Positions 53,212 to 63,997 of a stretch of 64,000 nt of DNA are shown here, in pieces (the first letter of the stretch is position 1; every line of letters begins with the position of its first letter). The notes under the pieces are model-generated. The model did not search any database. It was not told where the DNA came from and saw only the letters and a program-made list of their open reading frames with translations. Position numbers and translations under genes: made by a program. The stretch is taken from positions 9,114,001-9,178,000 of the forward strand of contig NC_066287.1 in assembly GCF_905404315.1 (NCBI RefSeq), given 5' to 3'. The stretch is from Leptidea sinapis. Its lineage: Eukaryota; Arthropoda; Insecta; Lepidoptera; Pieridae.

Positions 53212-53736
53212 CGCTTATAAAATGCTCACAGAATACCTCTATTTATGGTGTATGTGGATGATGCAGCTACTGCACTCAATAACTTTTGTATTAATTTACA
53301 TTTACTTTTTTGACTTACTCGTGTAAGACATTGACTATTTGACGTTTGAGTGTGTCTGTTACATCATTTTACATTTTACATATGATATTGTAATTTGAAA
53401 TGATTTGTAAATCGATGTACTTACATGTAAATCTTTATATAAAAGAGTGGCAATGAGTTTCTTGCTACTTCTTCTCATTAGCTCAACCGAACGTAGTAGT
53501 AGCGGTAGATTCAATAAGATTTTTTTTTTATCATTCATAAGTGTAATTTCCGTGACCTACGTGAATAAACTGATTTTGATTTGATTTGATTTGATTTATT
53601 TATACTATATAAATAATGTGGTTTTTCTTCCTATGATAAACAGTGTACAAGACCTTACCTCAATAGTATGTATATCAAATACTAATTTTATTAAGACTAG
53701 ACTTTGAAAATATTATGATGGTTATTAAGTATTTTT

Positions 53737-54009
53737 TGCAAGCTTTCTGGTGTAGTGGTTATGGTTAGTGCCCTAACTGCTAAACTGAAGTATTCGGGTT
53801 CGAATCCCGGTAGGTGCAAGCATTTATATGATGAATATGGATGTTTGTTTCCGAGTCATGGCTGTTTATAGGTATTTATGTATGTTTAAGTAAGTATATT
53901 GTATTAAATATATCGTTGTCTTGCAACCCATAACGCAGGCTATATATGCCTAATTTGGGGCAAGATAATTTGTGTAAAAAGTGTGTCAATATTATTATTA
54001 TTATTATTT
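53737..54009 (+). mobile_element. tRNA-derived SINE, tandem copy 2
   Basis: Essentially identical to 49815-50086, with both pol III boxes intact and an (ATT)n tail. Confidence 0.9.
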
Positions 54010-54262
54010 GGGTGTCGGTGTACACACGCCTGGAACTATTAATATACTTGTGTGATGAACATTTCTATTCTATGCATCATTGTAAACCTTTTATCAGCTG
54101 TAGCCTTTCTCTTCCTACAGGCTCTGTTTATTTTGATATCACATAGTACTACCCCTACTTAATTATTGCCGTTTCTGTTTTCTCAACATATTATAACTAA
54201 TTATGAACATTTCTATATTATTTTTAGGTTATGTTGACGTTCACATTTTTGTCGAATTTCTC

Positions 54263-54578
54263 TGTATTCCGGTTAGTTGTAATATAGAGATTATAAGGAA
54301 TAAATCAATGTATGTTTCAATACCGTACAGTTCCTACTACTCGGTTGGGTCGAGTTAGTAAGTCTTTTGTTGGGCGATGTATATGCTTCTACAATATGAT
54401 CCCAGAAAATGTACAAAAGAAATGTGTTACGAAATTTAAAAGAATTGTTAAAAAACGTTTGTGTGGGAAAGGTTATTATAGCATAAACGATTTTCTTAAT
54501 GACACCACGGACTGGGAATAAAGCGAACACCCTCAGGCTCTTTAATTATAAATGTTTATTGTACGATATTACACTGTA
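54263..54578 (+). pseudogene. Family H LINE polymerase tail, tandem copy 2
   Basis: Identical in protein to 50389-50598 (frame 54312-54521). Its 3' UTR is cut at the unit junction after ATTACACTGTA. Confidence 0.85.
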
Positions 54579-56518
54579 TAAAAAGAAAAATATCTCAGCG
54601 ATACTGTTGTGCCGTGTTCATTAGTGGTAGTACCGACTATCCGGCTCGGTGGCTCGGGTAACTGAATTCCAATTTATTGCTTTCGTTGTTTTTCATAATT
54701 TATAAGATTCACGGAGCAACCGCACTCGTTGTCCGTTTATAAATATCAAATAAGCTTGATTTACTGCGGCTGAAAGTGGACGGATTAATTCGAGGCTAAC
54801 TCTCTCTCTCTCTCTGTTCAATTACTGAATCAGATTGTGATTTCATTTCTTTATCTGCTGATTCATTTATTAAATTCTTACTTTTGTTTAATATTGGAGT
54901 GAGTTTATTTTAAAGTAAAAAATGATATAATTTGCTTGCGCGGTAAAGGAAACAGTTTTTTTTGGGCACACTGGATATGGTGATGTTTACTAATCGTTTT
55001 ATGCTAGTAAATTTGTAACTAATTTATTATTTATTGAATTAGGCGTTACTTTGCGGAAATCTTTATTATTGTCAACAGGCCATATTTTATTGTAAGAATC
55101 TAACTATCGGGTTCATGAAATTATAATAAAAAGGCAAACACTTGATACTTTTCCTTTATCCAGTTATGGTCACCATGGCAAAAAAAAATGCGTATAATGA
55201 AACATTTGTTACATTCATGTGAGTAAATAAAAATATTACTGCAAAACATGGTGGTAACAGTGATTATCGGCTTTTGAAAAGTAACAAATATCTATTGGAT
55301 CCATGAACCCTAACTTTAATTATTGCTTAGAGGTAAAACCAATTTAGCAATATGTACATATTTTAATATTATCGTGCAATGGAATAAAGTAATACAGGCA
55401 AAGTCTATATAGGTATGTTATCCGTGCATCTGTCATTTTGATTTTTATGTTGTCAAAACATAAATGTTTCTTTCGAATTGCGTGACAGTTTATTTTGCAT
55501 TATTATAATTATTTGGTTTATTTCATAGATTTTAATATCGCATCTACAGCATATTATACTCCAGAGAGTCGTTGTGTAAATGGTTCAGTACGATTTCATC
55601 GTAATGTGCGAAAACATTAATTAGTGTCTGAGATACCTGGAGACTTGAACTGGGCCTCCGGAGAATACAAAATTGAATAATTCTGGAAACCTATCCATGA
55701 GTTTGGTCAAAATAAATATCTTCTACGGGGTAGCACACAATCAAGGCACACAAGTAGAAAAACTTATTTTACGGATACTGTTGCATACGTTTGGTGGGTA
55801 GACATTCTGTTGGTTGCTGTGCACATGAAATATATATATATTTAGGGCAGGGCATCAAGATGAGATTGAGCCACCTGCATCGTTTCTGGATGAGATTCTA
55901 ATTATAAAAGATGATTTTGAAATGACTAATAAATATTATACGGGCGCTGCTTGCGGTGGCAGGATGATCCTGTAGCCGGGAACTCTACCTCATGGTTTTA
56001 AAAATAAAAATTATATTTTTTATAATTGCTAATAAAATGGTCGCTAAATACCTTTATTTATTTACTGTGTGTGTGGATTAATGCATCTACTGTACTATGG
56101 CCTGGTATTATTGTTGATACAGTAGTAGTCGGCCGTGACTGTACTCAATAGCTCTTGTTTTTTACGTATAAATTTACATTTTTTTTTGAGTATTTGTAGT
56201 TTAAGTATTATTGCTGCATCACTTTACATATATTGTAACTGAAATGATTTGTGAGTGAGTGATTTTCACAAAGAGTTTCTTGCCACTTCTTCTTATTAAA
56301 GCTCAACCCTCAAAGGAGGTGGATATAAAAAGAAAAGTCATTTCCTTGACCTGCCTGAATAAAGTGATTTTGATTTGATTATCCTAAAGGATTGAGCTAT
56401 TTATTACTGTTAGTAAAAATATAATATTAATTACAAGTTTAAGCAGATTTGTCAAATTGTAAGTAGAGGTATTTGGTGAGTATTGCATGATATGTAGATA
56501 GTATTATTTTATTGTTGT

Positions 56519-56791
56519 TTGCTGAGTTCTCGTAACAGGTTTCGTCATGCTCGCTTAAATGTAACTGCTTGTGGCGGTGACATGGGACGGGTCGTCCCCT
56601 TCCCTAAAATATGGTTGAGGGAGGCTGGCTCATGCGTCATGCTCGTGAACGGGCGCGGCGACATGGGACGGGTCGTCCCCTTCCCTAAAATATGGTTGAG
56701 GATGGCTGACTCATGCGTCATGCTCGTGAACGGGCGCTGCTTGTGGTGGCAGGATGATCCTGTTGCTGGAGACTCGGTTTCAGATTCTTAA
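56519..56791 (+). repeat. 90-codon open frame with 81-bp duplication, copy 3
   Basis: Same protein as in copy 2 (52596-52868). Confidence 0.6.
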
Positions 56792-56848
56792 AAGTTATTG
56801 TATGTATATATAATATGTATGGATATATACAAATTTATTTATTTATAA

Positions 56849-57154
56849 TCCTACTAATATTATAAATGCAAAAGTTTGTATGTCTGGATGTACGTTTGAA
56901 CTTTTTTAACGCAAAATCTACTGAATAGATTTTGATGAAACTTTACAATAATATAGCTTACCCACCAGAATAATAAATAGGCTATAATTTATAAAACTAT
57001 AGTGTGAATTATACAAAATATAAAAGAAGTGTGATTGTTACTAATGAATACAACTAGCGCCATCTCTTATCAACTAGCGCCATCTCTTATCAACTAGCAA
57101 GGAAAAGATCAATACAATTTATATGGCAAAACAACGTTTGCCGGGTCAGCTAGT
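56849..57154 (+). mobile_element. Helitron-like element, tandem copy 3
   Basis: Matches copy 1, including the AACTAGCGCCATCTCTTATC tandem pair, and ends GTCAGCTAGT. Confidence 0.78.
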
Positions 57155-57675
57155 CGCTTATAAAATGCTCACAGAATACCTCTATTTATGGTGCATGTGG
57201 ATGATGCAGCTACTGCACTCAATAACTTTTGTATTAATTTACATTTACTTTTTTGACTTACTCGTGTAAGACATTGACTATTTGACGTTTGAGTGTGTCT
57301 GTTGCATCATTTTACATTTTACATATTATATTATAATTTGAAATGATTTGTAAATCGATGTACTTACATGTAAATCTTTATATAAAAGAGTGGCAATGAG
57401 TTTCTTGCTACTTCTTCTCATAAGCTCAACCGAACGTAGTAGTAGCGGTAGATTCAATAAGATTTTTTTATCGTTCATAAGTGTAATTTCCGTGACCTAC
57501 GTGAATAATCTGATTTTGATTTGATTTGATTTGATTTGATTTACTTATAGAAATAATGTGGTTTTTCTTCCTATGATAAACAGTGTACAAGACCTTACCT
57601 CAATAGTATTTATATGAAATACTAATTTTATTAAGACTAGACTTTGAAAATAATATGGTGGTTATTAAGTATTTT

Positions 57676-57928
57676 TTGCAAGCTTTCTGGTGTAGTGGTT
57701 ATGGCTAGTGCCCTGACTGCTAAACTGAAGTATTCGGGTTCGAATCCCGGTAGGTGCAAGCATTTATATGATGAATATGGATGTTTATAGGTATTTATGT
57801 ATGTTTAAGTAAGTATATTGTATTAAATATATCGTTGTCTTGCAACCCATAACGCAGGCTATATATGCCTAATTTGGGGCAAGATAATTTGTGTAAAAAA
57901 TGTGTCAATGTTATTATTATTATTATTT
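57676..57928 (+). mobile_element. tRNA-derived SINE, tandem copy 3
   Basis: A and B boxes are present (head variant ATGGCTAGTGCCCTGACTGC). The body lacks the TTTGTTTCCGAGTCATGGCTG segment present in copies 1 and 2. Confidence 0.88.
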
Positions 57929-58181
57929 GGGTGTCGGTGTACACACGCCTGGAACTATTAATATACTTGTGTGATGAACATTTCTATTCTATGCATCATT
58001 GTAAACCTTTTATCAGCTGTAGCCTTTCTCTTCCTACAGGCTCTGTTTATTTTGATATCACATAGTACTACCCCTACTTAATTATTGCCGTTTCTGTTTT
58101 CTCAACATATTATAGCTAATTATTAACATTTCTATATTATTTTTAGGTTATGTTGACGTTCACATTTTTGTCGAATTTCTC

Positions 58182-58655
58182 TGTATTCCGGTTAGTTGTA
58201 ATATAGAGATTATAAGGAATAAATCAATGTATGTTTCAATACCGTACAGTTCCTACTACTCGGTTGGGTCGAGTTAGTAAGTCTTTTGTTGGGCGATGTA
58301 TATGCTTCTACAATATGATCCCAGAAAATGTACAAAACAAATGTGTTACGAAATTTAAAAGAATTGTTAAAAAACGTTTGTGTGGGAAAGGTTATTATAG
58401 CATAAACGATTTTCTTAATGACGCCACGGACTGGGAATAAAGCGAACACCCTCAGGCTCTTTAATTATAAATGTTTATTGTACGATATTACACTGTAATC
58501 CATATTTTATATTAAAAAAAAGCCCGCTGAGTTTCTTGCGCCCATTCTTCTCAGGTCTGAGGCAGTCTCTTTTGAATGGGTGGTAGATTTTGACGTTCAA
58601 TAAGTGATTTTTAATCCTATTTTGAATAAAAATATTTGAATTTGAATTTGAATAC
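58182..58655 (+). pseudogene. Family H LINE polymerase tail with complete 3' end
   Basis: The coding tail (58231-58440) has one difference from copies 1 and 2 (VQNKC for VQKKC). It is followed by the whole 3' UTR: ATCCATATTTTATATTAAAA, CCCGCTGAGTTTCTTGCGCC, CAGGTCTGAGGC, then ATAAAAATATTTGAATTTGA and a (TTTGAA)n tail at about 58628-58652. This shows what copies 1 and 2 lost at their right edges. Confidence 0.88.
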
Positions 58656-58737
58656 ACCACATTTCGAGGAGGGCCTAATCGTCGAACAAAAAAAAAACTG
58701 TCTCCTTTGGGATTTGTTTTTGAGTTAAGTCATTAGA

Positions 58738-58775
58738 CATCCGGCATCCTGTGCAAAGGAGCCTCCCACTGGTCC
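58738..58775 (-). repeat. Family A scrap, copy 7
   Basis: CATCCGGCATCCTGTGCAAA then GGAGCCTCCCACTGGT: only the first about 37 bp of the family remain. Confidence 0.75.
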
Positions 58776-58861
58776 TATCTGGTAATACCTTTTTAAAAAT
58801 TAAAATGGAGAAGAGAAACATAATACTCGCATTTCGCGCAAATGCTTATAATTCTTAATTA

Positions 58862-59045
58862 AAATTCAAATATTTAATTCGAAATAGGTCAGAAACTACC
58901 ATCCATTGGTAAATGTGCCTCAGACCAAAATGGGCGCTAGAAACTCAGCGGGCTTCTTTTTTGCAGTTTTGTAACAGTAAAATGTATTATTTAGATAGCC
59001 CGAGGACGTTCGCTAAAGTCCCTGTCTGTGGTATCATTAAAAAAG
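58862..59045 (-). pseudogene. Family H LINE tail, degenerate copy
   Basis: The - strand 3' UTR (TTCAAATATTTAATTCGAAA, ACTACCATCCATTGGTAAAT, GTGCCTCAGACC) precedes the CCCGAGGACGTTCGC and GTGGTATCATTAAAAAAG remnants of the coding tail. Confidence 0.7.
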
Positions 59046-59690
59046 CGGCCAAGTGCGAGTCGGACTCGCCTATGAAGGGTTCCGTAGCAGCAGTAATGTA
59101 TAAGTTATATAGAAAGGAAAATTATATTAAATTATTTAAATGGAAAAGACAAAACATCTTTGCTCAAAAGCATACAGAGCAAATGAGCTCTCATCATTTA
59201 TACGTATTAATAAAACTACTTACTAGATTTACTAGATATATATCGTTCAAACCAAATTTGGGTGGAAGTTTGCATGGTAATAAACATCATATATATTTTT
59301 TTAAGTCTTATCATTCTCTTATTGTAGAAGTTACGGGGGGGGCCAGATTTTACCACTTTGGAAGTGTCTCTCGCGTAAACTATTCAGTTAAGAAAAAAAT
59401 TAACCAAATATCAGATTCAAATATTTTTATTCAAAATAGGATTTATAATCACTTATTGAACGTCAAAATCTACCATCCACCCACCAATCTATCATTTTGA
59501 AGTCCTATCCATAGATACAGACGTATGGGTTTGATAAAAAAAATTGAGTTTCAGTTCTAAGTATAGAGAACCCCCAAAACTTATTGTTTTTTTTGGAAAT
59601 AAGTGGCTGTGATATACACGGACATACAGACAGACATGACGAATCTATAAGGGTTCCGTTTTTTGTCATTTGTATACGGAACTCTAAAAA
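59043..59690 (+). repeat. Lepidopteran GCGGCCAAGTGCGAGTCGG repeat, split
   Basis: The left end AAAGCGGCCAAGTGCGAGTC, GGACTCGCC and GAAGGGTTCCGTA, and the right end GGGTTCCGTTTTTTGTCATT and TACGGAACTCTAAAAA, are the two ends of a very common lepidopteran repeat. A family H 3' scrap (59418-59480) interrupts it, and the middle is diverged. Open frames across it (such as 58913-59500) are not real genes. Confidence 0.75.
59418..59480 (-). repeat. Family H 3' tail scrap
   Basis: GATTCAAATATTTTTATTCA, AAATAGGATTTATAATCACT and TATTGAACGTCAAAATCTAC: the last about 60 bp of the family H 3' UTR, inside the preceding repeat. Confidence 0.8.
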
Positions 59691-59984
59691 GTCAATAATT
59701 ATGTTATAGTGAGAACCTCTACTTAATATCTTTTATACATCTGCATTTGTTGGAAAAAGGATCGATAATAGGCACTCAAATGTAATTAATTTTAGGCACA
59801 AGGCTGCTGCAAACGCCTAAATGGAAAGAATTGAGTTCGTTAACAAAAACAGTTTTAGGAGAGAAATTTTCGCGAGAAATCCTAACATGCGCTGAAAACT
59901 TAAAGAATAATCTCTCTTATTCTTTGTATAAAACTTAAAGATAATGAACCCATTTCATGTGCAGTCCCTCTGAAAATAAGATCT

Positions 59985-60075
59985 GGAAAGGTCTTGAAAC
60001 GTCGGGTTAGCTAAAATAATAATAATAAAAATGTAACTTTTATGCACTAAAAACAGTTTTTACACGCGTTTAAAT
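59985..60075. repeat. Foldback element (family L), right arm only
   Basis: GGAAAGGTCTTGAAACGTCG, GGTTAGCTAAAATAATAATA, AACAGTTTTTACACGCGTTT: the right half of the family, with the left half missing or unrecognisable. Confidence 0.65.
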
Positions 60076-60475
60076 TCTTTATAAAGTGTTTTATTTTATA
60101 ACTCACGTTAATAAAAGAAAATCATATTAAGTTATATAAGATAGTTATCTCTAGAGGATATATCCTTTAACATTATTCCAAGTAAGGCAATAAAGTAAGC
60201 TTTATACAAGCACATGGAAAACGTTGGCCAAATGCCACGCGGCAGACTTAAAGAAAATTTACTGGCCGCAAAAATTTGTTCAACTACAACATGGGTTACC
60301 CTCGGGATGTCGCAGTTAGATTAAAGTTTTGTTAATGTGGAAAGGTTTCGGCGGCGTACCTCTGTGCGATTTCCCCGGGGTCGGGAAAATACCTCCGTGT
60401 AGATCACATATCTGGTACAGTTCAGGCTTTGGCATATGAACGTACGATATGGAATAAGGTGTCTTCTTAAATTAA
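60076..60475. other. Non-coding stretch
   Basis: No gene or repeat recognised. Confidence 0.4.
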
Positions 60476-60810
60476 GCTACATAAGGGTAAGTTGTTGAGA
60501 TAAGTTTAATTTTGACCTTTTGTTGAAAGGCATAGAGGCATTTATTTTCTCAAAATTTATTCCATTAGAATTCTTTTTGATGTCATTTCTAACGCTACCA
60601 CCGCTTTGGAAACATATGGGGCTCTGAGAGAGAACAAGTGGCGCAAGAATCTCTTCCAGCATTATTTTTTGCGCTCTTTTTAATAAAATATAGATCACAG
60701 AGTCATTTTTTATTAAAACATTTAAGTTTATTTATACATAATGCCTGAACAGTGGCTGGGACTTCATTAATAAAGTGTATACATATTATGTATCTTATGA
60801 AGCCTTCTAG
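60476..60810. repeat. Family K repeat, copy 1
   Basis: ATTAGAATTCTTTTTGATGT, GGGGCTCTGAGAGAGAACAA, TGCGCTCTTTTTAATAAAAT and AATGCCTGAACAGTGGCTGG are repeated at 61700-62105. Copy 1 lacks a segment of about 80 bp that copy 2 has (61905-61980). A - strand 73-codon frame here is part of the repeat. Confidence 0.82.
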
Positions 60811-60944
60811 AATTAGTTACAAGCAATCCATCTAGTGTTATAATAATGAAAATCACTCAAAAATCTTCACCTTTTTGCTCTTAATAGTGATTTTCGGCAA
60901 CACAATACGAGCGTTGAACAAAAATACCAAGATACGAATCATGT

Positions 60945-61030
60945 GTCATTCGTACGGTTGCTTTAGTTGGTAAGAGCGTTAGGACGTAGCTCGAGAGATG
61001 TGGTTTCGACTCCGTATCATTAATAATTAT
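60945..61030 (+). repeat. tRNA-like segment (SINE head)
   Basis: GGTTGCTTTAGTTGGTAAGA (A-box-like) and GTGGTTTCGACTCCG (B-box-like, imperfect) are spaced about 40 bp apart and followed by an AT-rich tail. It resembles the tRNA-like part at 26060-26135. A real tRNA is unlikely because the B box is mutated. Confidence 0.5.
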
Positions 61031-61690
61031 TTTTTTTCAAATTATATTTATATATTTAATCACAAAAGTAACAGATTGTTACCAACGCTTTGGAAATCAA
61101 TGCGTAATTTCAGGTCCGCCGTTCATACTAAATCACTACTTACTCGATAATGGACAATCAATCACCTATGAGGCGACATGTTTGACGCTACTACGTCACT
61201 CATTATAGTACTATCTTATTGAAATTTCCATTTGTGTACTAAAACTTTCTCTTCCTAATCGAGGATTTTCAGATTTTCGGAGTTTTGACGAACAACGGCC
61301 TCTACGTCTTTTATCCACTATTTTCCCCGTCACCATCAAACGCTCAAGGTTGTCGGCTACTATGCATGCAAGATAACCAAAGTATCGCAATATGCACTGA
61401 GAAAATATTCTTTACTCATTTAATATAACCACAAATTGAAAATAATTCAAGCGCTTGCAATCTAAGCGCTTAAAGCTTCGATCTATGTTGAATGTATGCT
61501 TCTAAGGAATATCTATTAATATCAGTTCAATATGTTAGTAAACGATGAGGCACACAAAGCAATGACTTAGCAATTATTCAGGCTGTATCCATTATTCTTT
61601 GGAATGATGAATCGCACATGATAAGCGTAGAATTTGTATTTGATCCTCGTTCCAGCTACAGATAATTAATAAATAGTAATCTGTTTTTTT
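61031..61690. other. Non-coding stretch
   Basis: Nothing recognised. Confidence 0.4.
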
Positions 61691-61694
61691 TTTT

Positions 61695-62108
61695 CAGTAG
61701 TATTAGTATTGTAAAAAAGGCATTTTATTTTCTCAAAATTGATTCCTTTAGAATTCTTTTTGATGTCATTTCTTATACTACTAGATACTACTACCGCTTC
61801 GGAAACAAATGGCGCTCTGAGAGAGAAGAAGCGGCGCAAGAAACTCTCCCAGCATTCTTTTTTCTGCGCTCTTTTCAATAAAAATATACAATATTGTACA
61901 GTCGCTATAAAATAATCACAATCTAGTCCCAGGCTGTCCGATCATTTAGATATTCAGCAGTGGAGTAATAGGATTTACGACAGAGCCATTTCTTTATAAA
62001 ACATTTAAATTTATTTATAGATAATGCCTGAACAGTGGCTGGGACTTTATTGTAGAAGTGTATACATTTACCCTTAAAGCTATTATGTATCTTATGAAGC
62101 ATGTACGT
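61695..62108. repeat. Family K repeat, copy 2
   Basis: Same landmarks as 60476-60810 (AGAATTCTTTTTGATGTCAT, GCGCTCTGAGAGAGAAGAAG, ATAATGCCTGAACAGTGGCT, TATGTATCTTATGAAGC). The fuller copy has CAATCTAGTCCCAGGCTGTC in the middle. Confidence 0.82.
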
Positions 62109-62109
62109 A

Positions 62110-62640
62110 GGTCACATTAAAAGTTTTGCGTAACTTAAAAAAATAACATGTTATAACAATATATTATGTTTATTGCTTTTCAAAATACTCTCCTTTACAT
62201 TAAAAAAAAATTAATGCGTTCGAACCATTTTTTAAAACAGGAGGACCTAAGATATTAAGGCATGTTTTCTACGTGCTGATTGAACGCTATCACTGCCTCT
62301 TCGGAATCGGTAAAAGTAAAACCTCTCATCAAATCTTTGATTTAGGGGGAAATACAGAAATCACAGGGTGCTAGGTCGGGGCTATGTGCAGGATGGGTGA
62401 CGAGGTGTAATTTATCGAAAGCTAAAAATGACTAAGTTTTGTCAGCCGTGTGTGAAGATGCGTTGTCATGATGTAGGAGAACGCGGCTTTTCGGTCGTCT
62501 TTCACTTTTTTTAACACCCTGGGTAAAAAAATGGTATAATACCACTCGGCATTAACACCCTTTTGATCTTCAAGTGGAATTGTGCAGATGGGAACCGTAG
62601 CTGAGAAAAAAAATGCGATGATTTTTTACCAGCGTTTATC
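62110..62640 (-). pseudogene. Mariner-like transposase, 3' part, broken
   Basis: On the - strand, broken frames carry RPKSRVLLHHDNASSHTA, HSPDLAPCDF and MRGFTFTDSEEAVIAFNQHV, the second and third catalytic Asp regions of a mariner-type transposase. A 3' end AAGTTACGCAAAACTTTTAA follows at 62110-62140, which resembles a mariner terminal repeat. The N-terminal half is missing. A stop and a frame change separate the two catalytic blocks. It abuts a family B LINE piece at 62640. Confidence 0.85.
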
Positions 62641-62825
62641 ACCTGCCTCACTTACCAGACCAGACCAGAGATGACAGCCATACGAAATGTGTGGCTGGAC
62701 CTGCGCTTTGTAGAGCGCTAGAATGTAGGCCGGCTTGAAGTATTGCCGTGCTCTATTGATGACGCCCAGCTTCTTCGAAGGCAATTTGGCTTTGCCCTCC
62801 AGATGGCCACGGAATTGAGAATCGC
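62641..62825 (-). pseudogene. Family B LINE polymerase, thumb fragment
   Basis: The - strand reads QFRGHLEGKAKLPSKKLGVI and ALYKAQVQPHISYGCHLWSG, the thumb region just upstream of the FERVQRIAVQIIGDPVL part seen at 24267-24650. Mariner sequence begins immediately after LWSGL, so the two were joined by insertion or deletion. Confidence 0.82.
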
Positions 62826-63085
62826 TCGAGAATGGCCTCCGGTCCTCGACACTAACCTATATATACGATACTATACTATGTACCCGAAACATAGCGGCAC
62901 TAGGCCGCTACTTCACGCTGGTATTCTGTGCTACTGTGGTAAATTACCCGGACGAGTCTGGCCCGATTGTGCTGACGTCAAAGGACGGTAGCGTGACTCT
63001 CCCACATTCAATAAGCCCGTAGTCGCCTCTTACGACACCCTTGGGCCTGGGACTACCCTATTCTTTTTACGCCCCGGGGAAGTAC
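62826..63085 (+). repeat. LINE 3' UTR-like repeat
   Basis: GGACGAGTCTGGCCCGATTG, TGCTGACGTCAAAGGACGGT, CCGTAGTCGCCTCTTACGAC and ACCCTTGGGCCTGGGACTAC are blocks I associate with the 3' part of lepidopteran non-LTR elements. No coding frame is recognisable. Confidence 0.5.
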
Positions 63086-63678
63086 AGGGCATTGATTCTA
63101 ATTGCCTTTTTTTTAACAAAAGAATGTTTATCTACATATAATATAATTTGGAATATAATAATAATGTATACAGAAGAGTAATTAGATAAAATTAAAAAAC
63201 ATTAATGATGTTTCCGCAAGTTCCTAAGTATTCTCCATTTAAAAGTTTTGACGTGCCGGTTTTAGGACCAGAGGCCAAAATTAACTAATCATCGCAAGCG
63301 ATCAAACAAGCTGTTTTTCAGTTGATATGAGATTATTGTTGAAGTAGCAGTACAACTAGCATAACGTGTAATCCTCGTACGGGGCATTACTGACAAACTC
63401 TGCCAAAATTGTCAAAAAAGCGCAAACATTTTGCTGTTGTGCTACTGTTTAAAGTGGATGACAGTGTATTCACTACCCGGTTCTTAGAATAGCTATTCTA
63501 AGACCCGGTTACATTATTTCTAGACCTTACGTCAATGATGTCACATCGTCGCTTTGTTACGGTGTGCAAAACAAGCATGAAATGAAAATGATAATGAATT
63601 TAATTTGGAGGAAAAATTGAAACATTCACACAAAAAGGTTAATTAAAACAAAATATATGCAAAATCTAAATATTTAAC
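63086..63678. other. Non-coding stretch
   Basis: No gene recognised. A small inverted repeat occurs near 63475-63512 (CCCGGTTCTTAGAATAGC / GCTATTCTAAGACCCGG). Confidence 0.45.
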
Positions 63679-63997
63679 TTACTTAATACAAAACAGAAAA
63701 CTAAGCAATACTAATATGTGGCACTGGTCTTCCAAAACTGGAGTCCACTCAGTTACAGTTATTGTCCATACATACATAAGCAAAATATAATTAACTGTGG
63801 CTACAAAAATAAATATTATACGATAATTGAGTGTTGTCATGCTGATTAGTATTATAATAAAGACGAAAATCTTCAAATACAAAGCAGCGATAGCATGAAA
63901 ATATCACATGTAACAATAATGAAACTGCAAGCCATACTGAAACAACAGGACGATCGTCGTAAAATGCCCTCTTATTGAACAAATGAGCCGCCCACAT
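63679..63997 (-). CDS. Possible membrane-protein exon at window edge (tentative)
   Basis: Two overlapping - strand frames (63791-63997 and 63679-63882) encode hydrophobic, codon-diverse sequence: PVVSVWLAVSLLLHVIFSCY, then IFVFIIILISMTTL and FVATVNYILLMYVWTITVTE. The first frame is open to the window edge. A single gene would need a frame change between them, so either one is chance or this is a decayed gene. I recognise no family; the hydrophobicity suggests membrane helices. Confidence 0.25.

Larger units (their letters stand above)
50656..54578 (+). repeat. 3.9-kb tandem unit, copy 2 (recombinant middle unit)
   Basis: 3,923 bp. From its start to about 52,900 it shares every variant I checked with copy 3 and not copy 1. 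Examples are GCGGTAAAGG, AACTATCGGG, the 80-bp insertion at about 51260-51340, ATATATAT for the hairpin, and GAGGATGG. From about 53,550 to its end it shares the copy 1 variants and not those of copy 3. The Helitron-like segment between (52926-53211) has variants of its own. Confidence 0.95.
54579..58497 (+). repeat. 3.9-kb tandem unit, copy 3
   Basis: 3,919 bp. The left half is like copy 2. The right third has private variants: TGTTGCATCATT, a four-fold TTGAT tail, TTATATGAAATAC, a 22-bp SINE-body deletion and AGCTAATTATTAAC. Its right edge is not a junction but the natural continuation of the family H LINE 3' UTR into unique sequence. Confidence 0.95.

Noticed and set aside
46789..58497. 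A gene cluster or satellite array
   Set aside because: The units hold only mobile-element pieces, and there are just three of them with one side continuing into an intact LINE end, so it is a segmental triplication and not a satellite.
58913..59500. A 195-codon open frame on the + strand
   Set aside because: It crosses a family H remnant, the GCGGCCAAGTGCGAG repeat and another LINE scrap, so it is a chance frame over repeats.
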